Shown here: positions 40,112 to 49,443 of the stretch, in pieces | How the letters are laid out: every line of letters begins with the position of its first letter | Position numbering within the stretch: position 1 is the stretch's first letter | Source: Bowmanella denitrificans | Lineage (GTDB): Bacteria > Pseudomonadota > Gammaproteobacteria > Enterobacterales > Alteromonadaceae | Direction of reading: 5' to 3' | Assembly: GCF_002887595.1 (NCBI RefSeq) | Contig: NZ_PEBU01000003.1 | Coordinates: 310,001 to 374,000, forward strand | DNA length: 64,000 nt | The notes under the pieces: generated by a model | The model's database searches: none | The model's input: only the letters and a program-made list of their open reading frames with translations | Told to the model about the DNA's origin: nothing | Made by a program: the position numbers and the translations under genes

Positions 40112-41548
40112 ATGAGTGAACAAATCGAACAGGCGCTAGCGCGCAAATATGAGGCGGGTTTTGTCTCCAATGTCGAGTCAGAGACCTTCGCGGCAGGCCT
40201 GGACGAGGAAGTGATCCGCAAAATATCAGCCATGAAAAACGAGCCACAGTGGTTGTTGGAATGGCGCCTGAAAGCCTTTGAATCCTGGCAGAAGATGGAA
40301 GAGCCTGAGTGGGCGCATCTTCATTATGCAAAAATAGATTATCAGGCCATCTCGTATTACTCCGCGCCCAAAAGCATGAAGGACAAACCCAAGTCACTTG
40401 ATGAAGTGGACCCTGAGCTATTGCGCACCTATGAAAAATTGGGCATCCCTTTGTACGAACAGCAAATGCTGGCAGGTGTAGCAGTGGACGCGGTGTTCGA
40501 CTCAGTGTCGGTTGTCACGACATTCCGTGAAAAACTGGAAGAAGCCGGAGTGATTTTCTGCTCAATTTCAGAGGCGGTGCACCGCTTCCCGGATCTGGTT
40601 AAAAAATATCTGGGCAGTGTTGTACCGCGCTCAGACAATTATTTTGCCGCACTGAACAGTGCTGTCTTTACCGACGGTTCCTTTGTGTATATTCCAAAAG
40701 GGGTGCGTAGCCCCATGGAATTGTCCACCTACTTCCGTATCAATGAACAAAACACCGGCCAGTTTGAGCGAACGCTGATTGTGGCCGACGAAGGCAGCTA
40801 TGTGAGCTATCTGGAAGGTTGTACAGCGCCACAGCGTGATGAAAACCAGCTGCATGCTGCCGTCGTGGAACTGGTGGCGCTGGACAATGCCAAAATCAAA
40901 TACTCCACCGTGCAAAACTGGTACCCAGGCGATGAAAACGGCAAAGGCGGTATCTACAACTTCGTGACCAAGCGCGGCATTTGCCATACCAATGCCCATA
41001 TTAGTTGGACGCAGGTTGAAACCGGTTCCGCCATCACCTGGAAATATCCAAGCTGTATTCTTAAAGGCGACAACAGTGTCGGCGAGTTTTATTCGGTGGC
41101 ACTGGCACGGGGCAAACAGCAGGCCGACACTGGCACCAAGATGATTCATTTGGGCAAAAATACCAAATCCACCATTATCTCTAAAGGGATCAGCGCCGGT
41201 GATGCCAACAACGCCTATCGCGGGTTGGTACAGATGGGTCCCAACGCCGAAGGGGCACGTAACTTCACACAGTGCGATTCGCTGCTGATTGGCGATCAAT
41301 GCGGTGCCCATACCTTTCCTTACATAGAAAGCCGCAACCCGTCAGCGATTGTGGAACACGAGGCCACCACATCCAAGGTCAGTGATGAGCAAATGTTCCT
41401 GTGTCAGCAACGTGGCCTGGACCCAGAAAAAGCGGTATCCATGATAGTCAACGGTTTCTGCAAAGAAGTGTTTAAAGAGCTGCCCATGGAGTTTGCTGTG
41501 GAAGCCGGCAAGCTTCTTGAGATCAGCCTGGAAGGTTCCGTCGGCTAA
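40112..41548 (+). CDS. sufB: Fe-S cluster assembly scaffold SufB
   Basis: Main scaffold subunit of the SufBC2D complex on which clusters are built. Length 478 residues. The C-terminal beta-helix core is clear from segments such as [23 protein letters not shown] and [22 protein letters not shown]. The conserved Cys near the C-terminus lies in [19 protein letters not shown]. First gene of sufBCDS-sufA-sufT-sufE, with about 190 bases of leader after the IscR-like site. Confidence 0.96.
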   Translation: MSEQIEQALARKYEAGFVSNVESETFAAGLDEEVIRKISAMKNEPQWLLEWRLKAFESWQKMEEPEWAHLHYAKIDYQAISYYSAPKSMKDKPKSLDEVDPELLRTYEKLGIPLYEQQMLAGVAVDAVFDSVSVVTTFREKLEEAGVIFCSISEAVHRFPDLVKKYLGSVVPRSDNYFAALNSAVFTDGSFVYIPKGVRSPMELSTYFRINEQNTGQFERTLIVADEGSYVSYLEGCTAPQRDENQLHAAVVELVALDNAKIKYSTVQNWYPGDENGKGGIYNFVTKRGICHTNAHISWTQVETGSAITWKYPSCILKGDNSVGEFYSVALARGKQQADTGTKMIHLGKNTKSTIISKGISAGDANNAYRGLVQMGPNAEGARNFTQCDSLLIGDQCGAHTFPYIESRNPSAIVEHEATTSKVSDEQMFLCQQRGLDPEKAVSMIVNGFCKEVFKELPMEFAVEAGKLLEISLEGSVG

Positions 41549-41636
41549 TTAAACTGATTTAGAGCGCCCGGCTGGAAGCTATCGACGAGAGAGTCGACGA
41601 CCAGCGGCGCAGCAACACAAGTTATTGGGGTATTTC

Positions 41637-42395
41637 ATGCTAAAAATTCAAAACCTGCATGCCAAGGTAGAAGATAAAACCATTCTCAAGGGCCTGAGCC
41701 TGGATATCAAGCCAGGCGAAGTCCATGCCATTATGGGTCCGAACGGTGCAGGTAAGAGTACGCTGGGCTATGTGTTGTCAGGTCGTGACGGTTATGAAGT
41801 GACCGATGGCCAGGTTGAACTGAATGGCCAGGATCTGCTCGAACAGGAAACCGAAGAACGCGCCCGCGCCGGTCTGTTCCTGGCATTCCAGTATCCGGTG
41901 GAAATTCCTGGCGTCAGCAATATGGAATTTATGAAAGAATCGGTTAACGCTATGCGTGAAGCCCGCGGTCAGGAGCCACTCAGCGCCGCTGAATTTCTGA
42001 AAAAAGCCAAGGAAGCCTGTAAGCAGGTGCATTTACCCCTCGATTTTCTGAAGCGCGGCGTCAATGAAGGCTTTTCCGGCGGCGAAAAAAAGCGCAACGA
42101 AATCATGCAGATGATCTTGCTTGAACCGACTCTGTGCATTCTCGATGAGTCGGATTCCGGGTTGGATATCGATGCCCTGCAAGTGGTGGCCGATGGCGTA
42201 AACAGCCAACGTAGCCCAGAGCGTAGCTTTATTGTCGTGACCCACTACCAGCGCCTGCTGGACTACATTAAGCCGGATTTTGTGCATATTCTGGCCGACG
42301 GCAAAATCGTCAAAAGTGGCGATGCCTCTTTGGCTCTGGAAGTGGAAAAAGAAGGGTATGCCTGGCTTGGTGAAGCCCAGGAGGCCGGCGCATGA
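41637..42395 (+). CDS. sufC: Fe-S cluster assembly ATPase SufC
   Basis: ABC-type ATPase that drives structural change in SufBC2D. Length 252 residues from ATG 41637 (GGGG 7 bases upstream; the frame extends four codons to a TTG). Walker A is GPNGAGKST, the signature is FSGGEKKRNE and Walker B is LCILDESDSGLD, all in SufC form. The stop overlaps the sufD start (ATGA). Confidence 0.97.
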   Translation: MLKIQNLHAKVEDKTILKGLSLDIKPGEVHAIMGPNGAGKSTLGYVLSGRDGYEVTDGQVELNGQDLLEQETEERARAGLFLAFQYPVEIPGVSNMEFMKESVNAMREARGQEPLSAAEFLKKAKEACKQVHLPLDFLKRGVNEGFSGGEKKRNEIMQMILLEPTLCILDESDSGLDIDALQVVADGVNSQRSPERSFIVVTHYQRLLDYIKPDFVHILADGKIVKSGDASLALEVEKEGYAWLGEAQEAGA

Positions 42396-43642
42396 GCCAA
42401 TGGCTTGAGCAAATTGTTGAGCGCGCCAGCCACAGCCAGTTGAATGCTATCAAACAGCAGGCATTGGCAGCATTGAAGCAGCAGCGCTGGCCCAATCGCA
42501 AAACGGAAGCATGGCGCTACACCTCTGTCAGCCCTATCGAACAGCTTGAACTCGGTGGACAAAAAGATAGTCAGCCGCAGCCATCCGACATTACCGGATT
42601 GGACAGCCTGGATCTGTTGTTTATCGACGGAGTGCTGCAGCAATCACTCAACAATCTTGTCCTGCCCGAAGGTTTAATGCTCCAGTCGCTCAGCCAACTG
42701 GATGCCCAGGGTCAGGCCGTTGCCGATGACCTGTTTGGCAAAATCAAACCTGCACATCATCTGTTTGGTCTGGTGAACGATCTGGTGGCCAAGCAGGGTC
42801 TGGTAGTTGATGTTGCCCCGGGCGTACAGATTGATAAGCCACTACGCATTATTAATTTATCCAGTCAGGGCCAGGAATCCCATCTGCGCTTATTGGTAAG
42901 GCTGGGTGATAATGCCAGGTTGTGCGTGATTGAGCAGGGTGAAGGTCAGGATCCCAGCCTGAACACGGCCTTTGCCGAGTACAGTCTAGGTGTACGGGCG
43001 CATCTTGAACATTACCGCCTGGCAATGCATACGCACAAAGCCATTCAGGTGGGCGGTAATCATTTCCGCCTGCAGGAAAAGGCGCAACTTAACAGCACGC
43101 TGGTCGCCTATGGTAGCGATCTGTCACGCCTGGATGTGGATATTGAGCATGCCGGCGAGCATGCCCATGCCAAGTTTAATGCCATTTACCTGTTGGGCAG
43201 TGGCGAAACCTTTGACTTGCACAGCTGTATAGAACACGCCGTGCCCAATGGCACCACCGAAGAAAATGCCAGAGGTATAGTCGGCGATCGCGCCAAGGCG
43301 GTATTTAATGGTCGCATTCATATTCATCGCCACGCTCAGAAAACCCTGGCAGAGCTGAATAATCGCAATTTGTTACTATCACGTCGTGGCCAGATTAATA
43401 CCAAACCCGAACTGGAAATTTATGCCGACGACGTAAAATGCGCCCATGGCGCTACCGTTGCTGAGATTGAAGAAAAAGCCCTGTACTACCTGCTTTCCCG
43501 TGGGATTTCCCGCTCACAGGCACTGATTATGCTGAACTTTGGGTTTATCCAGGAATTGATTAACGACATGCCCAATGCAGCACTGGCTGATTGGCTGCAG
43601 GAACAACTTAAGGACAAGTTCAGCCAGATGGAGGTCAAATGA
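42392..43642 (+). CDS. sufD: Fe-S cluster assembly protein SufD
   Basis: Partner of SufB in the scaffold. Length 416 residues. Helical N-terminus (about 1-110) and right-handed beta-helix with the family segments FNGRIHIHRHAQKTLAELNN and PELEIYADDVKCAHGATV; the latter holds the His important for iron entry in E. coli SufD. C-terminal helices follow. Coupled to sufC by an ATGA overlap and to sufS by a 4-base overlap. Confidence 0.96.
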   Translation: MSQWLEQIVERASHSQLNAIKQQALAALKQQRWPNRKTEAWRYTSVSPIEQLELGGQKDSQPQPSDITGLDSLDLLFIDGVLQQSLNNLVLPEGLMLQSLSQLDAQGQAVADDLFGKIKPAHHLFGLVNDLVAKQGLVVDVAPGVQIDKPLRIINLSSQGQESHLRLLVRLGDNARLCVIEQGEGQDPSLNTAFAEYSLGVRAHLEHYRLAMHTHKAIQVGGNHFRLQEKAQLNSTLVAYGSDLSRLDVDIEHAGEHAHAKFNAIYLLGSGETFDLHSCIEHAVPNGTTEENARGIVGDRAKAVFNGRIHIHRHAQKTLAELNNRNLLLSRRGQINTKPELEIYADDVKCAHGATVAEIEEKALYYLLSRGISRSQALIMLNFGFIQELINDMPNAALADWLQEQLKDKFSQMEVK

Positions 43643-44856
43643 GCCTGGATCTTAATGGGTTAAGGGCACAATTTCCTATCCTGTCCAGGCAAGTTGACGG
43701 TAAGCCGTTAGTCTATCTGGACAACGCGGCCACTACGCAAAAACCGCAGGCCGTTATTGACGCACTGGTCAACTTTTACACTCAGTGCAACGCCAATGTG
43801 CATCGTGGTGCTCATGCCTTGTCAGATGAGGCCACACGCCGTTACGAACAGGCCCGGGATGTTGTTGCCGATTTTATTCGGGCCGGCAGTAGGCAGGAAG
43901 TGATCTGGACCAGTGGCACCACGGAGGCGATTAATATTGTGGCCAATGGCATGGCACAGCGCCTTCAACCCGGTGATGAGGTGCTGGTCACCGAAATGGA
44001 ACACCATGCCAATCTGGTGACCTGGCAGCAAGCCTGCCTGCGCAGTGGTGCACAGCTAAAGGTCGCCCCCATTTTGGACAGCGGTGAGCTGGACGTAGAC
44101 GCTTTCAACGCCTTACTTAGCCCGCAAACCCGCTTTGTTGCCCTGCCCCATGTTTCCAACGCACTGGGAACCGTTAATCCGATTCAGTCACTCACCGCCA
44201 GCGCCAAGGCAGCAGGTGCATTGGTGCTTATCGACGGTGCTCAGGGCATTGCCCATGGCCAGGTGGATGTGCAGGCGATAGGTTGTGACTTCTACGCATT
44301 TTCCGGCCACAAACTATTCGGCCCCACAGGTATTGGTGTGCTGTGGGGACGTCAGACGATACTGGAAGATTGGCCGGTATGGCAAACCGGTGGCGAAATG
44401 ATTGCTAAGGTGAGCTATGAATGCGCCACCTGGGGAACGCTGCCCAACAGATTGGAAGCCGGTACCCCAAATATTGCCGGTGCCATAGGTATGGCCGCTG
44501 CTATCAGTTGGTTTATGTCATTGGATGTCGCTGCCGTGCAAGCCCATGAAAAAGCCTTACTGGCCAGTGCCACCGAACAGGCTCAGGCATTCGAGGGCTT
44601 GAAAATTATTGGCACGGCCAAAGATAAAATAGGCGTGCTGAGTTTCGTTCTGGACGGTAGCCACCCGGCCGATGTCGGTTTTATTCTCGACAGACAAGGC
44701 GTGGCCATTCGCACCGGCGATCACTGTGCACAGCCTTTAATGCGCCGCCTGAATGTACCAGGTACAGCCAGAGCGTCGTTTTCCATCTACAACAGCCTGG
44801 ATGAAGTGGATGTCTTGTTTAAGGCATTGAAAAAAGCCCAATCCATGCTGGCATAG
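43639..44856 (+). CDS. sufS: Cysteine desulfurase SufS
   Basis: PLP enzyme that takes sulphur from cysteine and hands it to SufE. Length 405 residues (group II desulfurase). PLP-Lys is in FSGHKLFGPTG; the catalytic Cys is in RTGDHCAQPLM, near residue 360. N-terminal segment YLDNAATTQKPQ is typical. It is fourth in the suf operon with a GGAGG ribosome site. Confidence 0.96.
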   Translation: MSLDLNGLRAQFPILSRQVDGKPLVYLDNAATTQKPQAVIDALVNFYTQCNANVHRGAHALSDEATRRYEQARDVVADFIRAGSRQEVIWTSGTTEAINIVANGMAQRLQPGDEVLVTEMEHHANLVTWQQACLRSGAQLKVAPILDSGELDVDAFNALLSPQTRFVALPHVSNALGTVNPIQSLTASAKAAGALVLIDGAQGIAHGQVDVQAIGCDFYAFSGHKLFGPTGIGVLWGRQTILEDWPVWQTGGEMIAKVSYECATWGTLPNRLEAGTPNIAGAIGMAAAISWFMSLDVAAVQAHEKALLASATEQAQAFEGLKIIGTAKDKIGVLSFVLDGSHPADVGFILDRQGVAIRTGDHCAQPLMRRLNVPGTARASFSIYNSLDEVDVLFKALKKAQSMLA

Positions 44857-44866
44857 GAGTTTAGTT

Positions 44867-45223
44867 ATGACGGTTGAGACCTTTGTTCCCAGTACGTCAG
44901 TGGTCACTCTGACCGATGCTGCCGTACGCCACTTTGAAGCCAGCCTGGCCAGTCAGCCCGGTAAGCTGGTGCGCTTGTCGACTAAGGTGAGCGGCTGCAC
45001 GGGTTATGCTTATGTGCTGAATTTAGTGGATGCAGGAAAAGAAGATGACCTGCTGTTTCCAATCAGCAGCAAACTGACATTGGCGGTTGCAGCAGACGCT
45101 GTCGAACTGGTGCGCAATACCGAAATAGATTACGTCAAAGAAGGCATCAATGGTGTAATCAAATACCACAATCCTAACGTCGTTAACGAGTGTGGCTGCG
45201 GCGAAAGCTTCAGCGTCAGCTAA
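44867..45223 (+). CDS. sufA: A-type Fe-S carrier SufA
   Basis: A 118-residue A-type carrier. The three Cys ligands are visible: one in KVSGCTGYAY and two in NECGCGESF at the C-terminus. The operon position after sufS supports SufA rather than ErpA or IscA, though the position differs from E. coli, where sufA comes first. The ribosome site is AGGAG. Confidence 0.9.
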   Translation: MTVETFVPSTSVVTLTDAAVRHFEASLASQPGKLVRLSTKVSGCTGYAYVLNLVDAGKEDDLLFPISSKLTLAVAADAVELVRNTEIDYVKEGINGVIKYHNPNVVNECGCGESFSVS

Positions 45224-45235
45224 GGACTCAGGCTG

Positions 45236-45769
45236 ATGCAACAAAGAATGGTGGTCACCCAACGTGACTGTAAAGCCAGACGCGTGCCATCGGGGCAAAT
45301 TCAGGTGATTCCGGAAGGGGAATTTGTCAATCTGACCCAGGATTTGGGCGGCAACTACACCGTCACCTGGCAGGGTAATATGCTGCGTATTGACGGTACT
45401 GACGCCGACGCCTTGGGTCGTAAGCCCCAAGTACTGGCATTTGACACCCCGCCAGACGATAAGATCATCGAAGCACAGGTCTGGCAGGCACTGGAAACCA
45501 TTTTCGATCCGGAAATCCCGATTAATCTGGTGGCGCTGGGTTTAATCTACGAAGTCAGTGTCGATCAACACAGTCATGTAGTGACGATCCAGATGACACT
45601 TACCGCCCCTGGCTGCGGTATGGGGCCAGTGTTGGTCAGCGATGTGGAATACCGGGTGGCTATGGTGCCGAATGTTAAGCAGGTTAAAGTGGATTTAGTG
45701 TTTGATCCCCCCTGGTCCAGGGAAAGAATGAGCGAAGAAGCTCTGTTGGAAGCCGGCCTGTTTTTTTAA
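45236..45769 (+). CDS. sufT: Fe-S maturation factor SufT (DUF59/MIP18 family)
   Basis: A 177-residue SufT-type protein with an N-terminal extension (residues 1-75) and a MIP18 domain (about 80-170): LETIFDPEIPINLVALGLIY, then TLTAPGCGMGPVL, which carries the conserved Cys, and FDPPWSRERMSEEA. Thought to help mature Fe-S proteins under high demand. Fits between sufA and sufE as in many gammaproteobacteria. Confidence 0.92.
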   Translation: MQQRMVVTQRDCKARRVPSGQIQVIPEGEFVNLTQDLGGNYTVTWQGNMLRIDGTDADALGRKPQVLAFDTPPDDKIIEAQVWQALETIFDPEIPINLVALGLIYEVSVDQHSHVVTIQMTLTAPGCGMGPVLVSDVEYRVAMVPNVKQVKVDLVFDPPWSRERMSEEALLEAGLFF

Positions 45770-45792
45770 GATGTACGGGATGTGAGAAGCAG

Positions 45793-46206
45793 ATGACCTT
45801 ACCAGGCAGCGACGAAATTATTGAAGACCTGTCGTTTTTTGACGATTGGGAACAGCGTTACCAATACATTATCGATTTGGGTAAATCCCTGTCCCCGATG
45901 ACACCAGAAGATAAAACCGAAGAACGTCTGGTGCGCGGCTGCCAAAGCAGTGTGTGGTTAAAAAGCACGGTGCAGGGCGAGCATTTACATTTTGATGTAG
46001 AGAGCGACGCGATTATCGTTAATGGCCTGCTGGCACTGGTAATGGCAGCCTATCAGGACAAAAGCCCGGCTCAGATCCTGGCGTTTGATATTGACGGCTA
46101 CTTTCAGGCCCTGGATTTGGAACGGCATATCTCCCCCACCCGCGGCAATGGTTTACGCGCGATTGTGGGAACCATCAGAAACCTGGCCAGCCAACCCCGT
46201 CAGTAA
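45793..46206 (+). CDS. sufE: Sulphur acceptor SufE
   Basis: Accepts persulphide sulphur from SufS and passes it to SufB. Length 137 residues. The active Cys is in LVRGCQSSVWL near residue 50, and DWEQRYQYIIDLGK is the family N-terminal helix. It is the last gene of the operon and is convergent with iscS, 51 bases apart; no clear terminator was seen between them. Confidence 0.94.
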   Translation: MTLPGSDEIIEDLSFFDDWEQRYQYIIDLGKSLSPMTPEDKTEERLVRGCQSSVWLKSTVQGEHLHFDVESDAIIVNGLLALVMAAYQDKSPAQILAFDIDGYFQALDLERHISPTRGNGLRAIVGTIRNLASQPRQ

Positions 46207-46257
46207 GGCGCACCTTGAATTTAAGGCGCGCCAGTCCAGCCAGTGTAATCTGGCTGC

Positions 46258-47421
46258 CTACCAGCCCACCGGCATAGTACGCAGCTTTTGCAGGTTTTCG
46301 TGAATATGCGTGATAGCGAAGTCGATATCCTCTGTGGTCGTGAAACGGCCCAACGATATGCGAATAGCGCTATGTGCCAATGCGTCACTCAGACCAATGG
46401 CCTTTAATACGTAGGAAGGTTCAATACTGGTGGAGTTACAGGCGGAGCCGGAGGACACGGCCAAATCTTTTAACGCCATCAGCAGGGCTTCGCCGTCCAC
46501 ACCGGCAAAACTGATATTCAGATTTCCCGCCACACGCTGGCTTGGATGCCCGTTGAGCTGAATGCCGTCAATATCTTTAATACCCAGCCATAATTTTTCC
46601 CGCAGAGTTGCTAACCTGGCACTTTCTGCGGCCATTTCCTGACCGGCAATAGCGAAGGCTTCTCCCATGCCAGCAATCTGATGGGTAGCCAGCGTACCGG
46701 AGCGCATGCCACGCTCATGACCGCCACCATGATTCAATGCATGTAAATGAACCTTGGGCTTGCGTCTCACATACAAGGCGCCAATGCCTTTGGGTCCATA
46801 ACATTTATGCGCGGAAAAGGACATCAAATCCACCGGCAGTTGCTGCAGGTCGATACTGATTTTGCCCGCGCTTTGAGCGGCATCCACATGAAAAAGAATG
46901 CCTCTATCGCGGCAGATGTCACCCAGGGTCTGAATATCCTGAATCACCCCGATTTCGTTATTAACCTGCATCACCGAGGCTAAAATGGTGTCGCTGCGCA
47001 GCGCCGCAGCAAATTGTTCAGGCGTGACAATGCCATCGCTACCCGGCTTAAGATAGGTCACTTCAAAGCCCTGGGCTTCAAGATCGGCGCAGGTATCCAG
47101 TACGGCCTTATGTTCAGTGGCCAGCGTCACGATATGCCGGCCTTTATCACTGTGCTGTCTGGCCACACCTTTAATGGCTAAGTTATCGGATTCTGTGGCA
47201 CCAGAGGTGAAAATGATTTCCCGGGCGTCAGCATTAACCAGCTCGGCTATCTGGTTGCGGGCAAAATCCACCGCTTCTTCGGCCTGCCAACCATATTTAT
47301 GCGAGCGCGAAGCCGGGTTACCAAACACACCATCCAGGGTCAGAAACTTCATCATCACTTCCGCCACACGCGAGTCGACTGGCGTCGTGGCGGCATAATC
47401 CAGATACAGGGGTATTCTCAT
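46258..47421 (-). CDS. iscS: Cysteine desulfurase IscS-like
   Basis: Group I desulfurase, 387 residues. PLP-Lys is in [12 protein letters not shown] and the mobile-loop catalytic Cys is in [20 protein letters not shown]-terminal [11 protein letters not shown] is typical. Preceded by iscR 9 bases away, so the two form an iscR-iscS unit. No iscU, iscA, hscBA or fdx is in the window, so this gene sits next to a complete suf operon that already has its own desulfurase; it may serve tRNA thiolation and cofactor pathways as well. Confidence 0.93.
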   Translation of the reverse strand: MRIPLYLDYAATTPVDSRVAEVMMKFLTLDGVFGNPASRSHKYGWQAEEAVDFARNQIAELVNADAREIIFTSGATESDNLAIKGVARQHSDKGRHIVTLATEHKAVLDTCADLEAQGFEVTYLKPGSDGIVTPEQFAAALRSDTILASVMQVNNEIGVIQDIQTLGDICRDRGILFHVDAAQSAGKISIDLQQLPVDLMSFSAHKCYGPKGIGALYVRRKPKVHLHALNHGGGHERGMRSGTLATHQIAGMGEAFAIAGQEMAAESARLATLREKLWLGIKDIDGIQLNGHPSQRVAGNLNISFAGVDGEALLMALKDLAVSSGSACNSTSIEPSYVLKAIGLSDALAHSAIRISLGRFTTTEDIDFAITHIHENLQKLRTMPVGW

Positions 47422-47430
47422 AAGGTCGCT

Positions 47431-47904
47431 TTACACTTGCAGGGTAATCTTCAAATCAGGGTGAGATTTATGCTTGTCCTGGCGCAGGGCAACCTGCTGC
47501 ACGTCATGTTTGTCCATTAATTCGCCAAGACTGATGCCATCCAGGAACAGGGCGATGCGTTCACTTAAATCGCTCCACAGACTATGCGTCAGGCAACGCT
47601 CGCCCCCCTGACAATCAGACTTGCCGCTGCAACGGGTGGCATCCACCGATTCATCTACGGCATGGATCACTTCCCCGACAGAGATACTGCCGGCGTCACG
47701 ACCCAGTTTATAACCACCACCCGGACCGCGCACGCTGGACACCAACTTATGACGACGCAGGCGGGCGAAAAGCTGTTCAAGATAAGAAAGTGAAATTTCC
47801 TGCCGTTCAGAAATATCCGCCAGCGGCACCGGGCCACGTTGGGAATGCAGTGCGACATCCAGCATCGCCGTTACGGCATAACGGCCTTTGGAAGTTAATT
47901 TCAT
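47431..47904 (-). CDS. iscR: Fe-S-sensing regulator IscR (Rrf2 family)
   Basis: A 157-residue Rrf2 regulator. The N-terminal winged helix is [20 protein letters not shown] with [18 protein letters not shown]. The [2Fe-2S] ligands are present: three Cys in [15 protein letters not shown] and a His in CLTHSLW. This is the IscR set and favours IscR over other Rrf2 proteins. Start ATG 47904 fits the family; the frame is open 13 codons more. Tandem IscR-like sites lie in its own promoter. Confidence 0.93.
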   Translation of the reverse strand: MKLTSKGRYAVTAMLDVALHSQRGPVPLADISERQEISLSYLEQLFARLRRHKLVSSVRGPGGGYKLGRDAGSISVGEVIHAVDESVDATRCSGKSDCQGGERCLTHSLWSDLSERIALFLDGISLGELMDKHDVQQVALRQDKHKSHPDLKITLQV

Positions 47905-47941
47905 ACCAAAACCCTTTGATTTTAAGGGTTCAGAGCATGCC

Positions 47942-47991
47942 ATACCCGACTAATTTAGTAAAGTATATAGCCACATAGTTTAGTCAGGTAT
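47942..47991 (-). promoter_or_regulatory. Two tandem IscR-like sites before iscR
   Basis: Site 1 (47942-47966) reads ATACCCGACTAATTTAGTAA, close to the E. coli IscR type 1 pattern. Site 2 (about 47970-47991) contains TTTAGTCAGGTAT, a matching right half. On the minus strand TATACT lies between them as a candidate -10. Autorepression by IscR is the expected use. Confidence 0.7.
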
Positions 47992-48082
47992 TGTTCCGTG
48001 CCCACCAATAAGCCGGTACAAAAAGTAACAAACTATGCCATTTTTCGGGAAGTCTGTGCAGGCAGAAATCACTAGGCTAGCA

Positions 48083-48350
48083 AGAGCGTGCTGACCTTTT
48101 GAGTATAAATTTTGTTCAAATCCAGCCCCTTCTGGTCACGACGCCGGGCTGCAAGCCTAGTGGGCCTAAGTCAAAGGCCGGCAACACCGAGGCAGGAGGG
48201 GCTGGGTTGAACCCTTCGGGCAGCGCTTGTGGGCCCTTTCTACGGCGTTATTACTCACTCATGTAGAATCACTACACCACGTTCGCTCTGCCTTGTATAA
48301 AGGGCCCACAAACTGCCGCAAAATCCATACTCAAAAGGTCAACACGCTCT
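48083..48350. repeat. Terminal-inverted-repeat element, copy B (268 bp, nested)
   Basis: The ends match those of the element at 6768-6915: AGAGCGTGCTGACCTTTTGA at the left, complement ending GCTCT at the right. The interior equals copy A in reverse orientation, but with 119 extra bases at 48133-48251. The extra part carries inverted copies of element sequence (GGGGCTGGGTTGAA against TTCAAATCCAGCCCC, and TTGTGGGCCCTTT against AAAGGGCCCACAA), so the whole should fold into a branched hairpin. Lies upstream of the trypsin-like lipoprotein gene. Confidence 0.8.
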
Positions 48351-48375
48351 TATTTAACCAACTAAGGATGTAAAG

Positions 48376-49416
48376 ATGTTACTTAGAGCCATTTCCCTTA
48401 CTGCGTTGCTGTTTTTATCCGCATGCAACAGCTCATCCGGGCCTTCGCCAGGCCATCCCCCTCCAACAGATGATGGCCTTAAGGCCTTAACCCTCAGCCA
48501 GGCTGACGGTTACAGCGAAAACGTGGAAAAGATACTGGAAGCAGACGACAGCGACCTGGCCAAGCTATTGGAGCGGGTCAGAGGGCGGGTAGGAACCTTC
48601 AGAAGCGGCAGTATCAGTATTATTGGCACTAACAGCGAAACCGGTCTGGGTTTTTATGCGTCGGCCAATCACGTCTTTGGGCTGTCAAGCTGGTTGAACT
48701 TTGCCGAAGGCCATATCGAGGATTTTTATGGCCAGGGGATTTATGCCACGTCACACATAGTGGCACAGAGCGGCGAGATAAATCTATGGGATATGAATAC
48801 CGCTAATTTCCCACTCTACCATGCGGATATCAGTGCAGATGCGCAAAACACCACGATTCTTCCAGCCGAAGATTTCTATCTGGGCCTGGTGGACAGTCAA
48901 ATCACTCCGGTCAGTAACCTGGCCCAATATCCTGAGGATATTAATACCCAGACGCCAGTCTCTCTGTACGATCCAGACCAGGTACTCAGCACAAACACAA
49001 CCTGGACGGACGCGCAGAGCGGCATAAAGGTCCTGGCTCTGGGTTATCCGCAAGATACCGTCAGCTATCCTTATGGCCGTGTCTCAGTGGGCAGTATTTT
49101 AACTGACCAGGCTGCCGAACAAGCGATTTTGGCCCTCAAAGCCCAGGGCGATGAAGAAGGCAATATTCCTTATCATGCGCAAGTGGAATTTATCGCCAAC
49201 TTTCCCGCTCAGGCAGGTATGAGCGGCGGCAGTGTATTTGACGAAAAAGGCCGATTGCTGGGGGTGATGGTCCGAAGCACCGCCACACAAGATGCCAGTT
49301 ACACCAGGGTAGTGCGTATCAGCTATATCCGCGAGCGTTTCCAGCATTACTATCAGACGCTGTCTGCTGATCAAAAAGCCCATTTACAGCAGTTTGTGGA
49401 CAGCAGCTTCCTGTGA
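48376..49416 (+). CDS. Trypsin-like serine protease lipoprotein
   Basis: A 346-residue lipoprotein (lipobox SAC at residues 14-16) with a Pro-rich linker and a chymotrypsin-fold peptidase domain (about 70-310). Candidate triad: His in SANHVFG (near 98), Asp in AEDFYLGLVD, Ser in AGMSGGSVFDEKG (near 282). The spacing fits a trypsin_2 domain. No PDZ domain is seen. It is a single gene just after the terminal-repeat element copy B, and its target is unknown. Confidence 0.75.
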   Translation: MLLRAISLTALLFLSACNSSSGPSPGHPPPTDDGLKALTLSQADGYSENVEKILEADDSDLAKLLERVRGRVGTFRSGSISIIGTNSETGLGFYASANHVFGLSSWLNFAEGHIEDFYGQGIYATSHIVAQSGEINLWDMNTANFPLYHADISADAQNTTILPAEDFYLGLVDSQITPVSNLAQYPEDINTQTPVSLYDPDQVLSTNTTWTDAQSGIKVLALGYPQDTVSYPYGRVSVGSILTDQAAEQAILALKAQGDEEGNIPYHAQVEFIANFPAQAGMSGGSVFDEKGRLLGVMVRSTATQDASYTRVVRISYIRERFQHYYQTLSADQKAHLQQFVDSSFL

Positions 49417-49443
49417 TGACGCGGAATTTGCCTGCCTGTCTGC

